Shown here: positions 5,808 to 6,585 of the stretch, piece after piece
How positions within the stretch are numbered: position 1 is the stretch's first letter
Layout of the letters: every line of letters starts with the position of its first letter
Source of the DNA: Actinomycetota bacterium
GTDB lineage: Bacteria > Actinomycetota > Acidimicrobiia > Acidimicrobiales > Acidimicrobiaceae
Direction: 5' to 3'
Assembly (NCBI GenBank): GCA_027318945.1
Contig: DAHVOF010000213.1
Span: 1-6,585 of the forward strand
DNA length: 6,585 nucleotides
Notes under the pieces: generated by a model
Databases searched by the model: none
Seen by the model: the letters and a program-made list of their open reading frames with translations, nothing else
What the model was told of the DNA's origin: nothing
Translations under genes and position numbers: made by a program

Positions 5808-5810
5808 AAT
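5802..5810 (+). promoter_or_regulatory. Extended -10 motif antisense to metK
   Basis: TGCTATAAT is a perfect TGn-TATAAT extended -10 on the plus strand, straddling the metK stop. An extended -10 can act without a good -35, and none is visible here. It would drive an RNA from about 5817 antisense to metK. No convincing plus-strand gene lies downstream, so this is a candidate antisense promoter or a chance match. Confidence 0.3.
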
Positions 5811-6585
5811 CCGAGTGCTTGCTGCAACTCGGCCAACTTTGGTGTTTCCTCCCACGTGAACCCTTTGTCAGCTCTTCCGAAATGGCCGTATGCAGCGGTG
5901 CGCCTGTAAATCGGCCGCCTCAAGTCGAGTTCTTTGATAATTGCGAGAGGCCGCAAGTCAAAAATCTCTTCAACTGCCCTCGATATTGCCTCAGGATCGA
6001 CCTTCTCAGTTCCGAAGGTTTCAACCATTATTGAAACTGGACGGGCGACGCCGATTGCGTAGGCTACCTGTATTTCACACTTGTCCGCAGCACCCGAAGC
6101 AACGATATGTTTGGCTACCCATCGAGCCGCGTAAGCCCCCGACCTGTCGACCTTAGAAGGATCCTTTCCCGAAAAGGCCCCTCCACCATGACGAGCCATA
6201 CCTCCATAGGTGTCGACGATTATCTTGCGCCCTGTCAACCCAGTATCTGCATGAGGGCCGCCTAGCTCGAACCTGCCCGTTGGGTTTGCAAGGATTTCCA
6301 TATGAGACGTGTCCAAGCTCTTTGGAATCATCGGCATGATAACTGACTCCGTGAGATCGGGAAGCAACAGGGTTCTTAGATCGATGCCAGGCTGATGCTG
6401 TGTTGACACCAGCACTGTCTTCAACGCCACAGGACGACCCTGATCATACTCAACAGTGACCTGAGTCTTACCATCCGGACGAAGATAAGGAAGGATACTG
6501 GCTCGCCTTACCTCTGACAGCCTCTGCGAAAGCCTATGCGCCAGCCAAATTGGCAAAGGCATGAGATCTTCAGTCTCATTACATG
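5804..6585 (-). CDS. metK: S-adenosylmethionine synthase (C-terminal two thirds)
   Basis: The frame enters from beyond the window end (first full codon 6583-6581) and gives the last 259 residues of a cytosolic enzyme that makes S-adenosylmethionine from methionine and ATP. The fragment begins CNETEDLMPLPI, matching the family's YACNET segment just after the GxGDQG motif, so roughly the first 120 residues are missing. Conserved parts include LRPDGKTQVT, STQH, NPTGRFELGGP, TGLTGRKIIVDTYGG and the GGGAFSGKD signature (6161-6187), followed by KVDRSGAYAARW, and GHFGR near the C terminus. Nothing suggests decay. ATG 6562 is an internal Met, not the start. priA follows after 22 bases. Any upstream control, such as a SAM riboswitch, would be outside the window. 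Confidence 0.97.
   Translation of the reverse strand, partial: CNETEDLMPLPIWLAHRLSQRLSEVRRASILPYLRPDGKTQVTVEYDQGRPVALKTVLVSTQHQPGIDLRTLLLPDLTESVIMPMIPKSLDTSHMEILANPTGRFELGGPHADTGLTGRKIIVDTYGGMARHGGGAFSGKDPSKVDRSGAYAARWVAKHIVASGAADKCEIQVAYAIGVARPVSIMVETFGTEKVDPEAISRAVEEIFDLRPLAIIKELDLRRPIYRRTAAYGHFGRADKGFTWEETPKLAELQQALGL

Noticed and set aside
5819..6034. TTG-started plus-strand frame just after the extended -10 motif
   Set aside because: Tempting as a leaderless small gene, but it mirrors metK codons and shows no protein-like features.

Overview
The window looks like a housekeeping segment of an actinobacterial chromosome. On the minus strand, reading from high to low coordinates, lie metK (cut at its 5' end), priA, def, fmt, rpe, a MoaB/Mog-type molybdopterin adenylyltransferase gene, and ribD (cut at its 3' end). 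The order metK-priA-(def)-fmt-...-rpe-ribD is familiar from Actinomycetota. Two genes also point there: the PriA is the actinobacterial form without helicase motifs, and the one plus-strand gene belongs to the SCO6745-like family, known mainly from actinobacteria. Base composition is moderate by eye (around half G+C), lower than streptomycetes or mycobacteria. A moderate-GC lineage such as some Acidimicrobiia would fit, but that is only a guess.

Layout: ribD (1-223, minus, partial), mog (223-711, minus), rpe (711-1379, minus) and fmt (1423-2298, minus) are tightly packed. The mog start overlaps the rpe stop by one base, and the ribD start overlaps the mog stop by one base. def follows upstream (stop at 2324, probable start GTG 2854-2852, longer option GTG 2905). 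A 114-base divergent gap (2906-3019) separates the longer def frame from the plus-strand SCO6745-like gene (3020-3880). That gene runs head-on into priA (3877-5781, minus), and the two stop codons share a TTAA palindrome. metK (5804 to beyond 6585, minus) lies 22 bases upstream of priA.

Working together: most genes are core metabolism and information processing. MetK makes S-adenosylmethionine. Def and Fmt remove and add the formyl group of initiator methionine. Rpe serves the pentose phosphate pathway, which supplies ribulose 5-phosphate for riboflavin synthesis, where RibD acts. Mog works in molybdenum cofactor synthesis, which like riboflavin synthesis starts from GTP. PriA is a replication-restart factor whose ATPase here looks dead.

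I do not see a clear new biological system. The points most worth a second look are the inverted SCO6745-like gene that interrupts an otherwise co-directional run, a consensus -10 element placed so that def mRNA could be leaderless, paired CCTAGG palindromes in the divergent gap, the helicase-dead PriA with an enlarged zinc module, and a molybdenum-cofactor gene translationally coupled between rpe and ribD. No gene-free stretch exceeds 300 bases. I saw no RNA genes, insertion sequences or CRISPR arrays.
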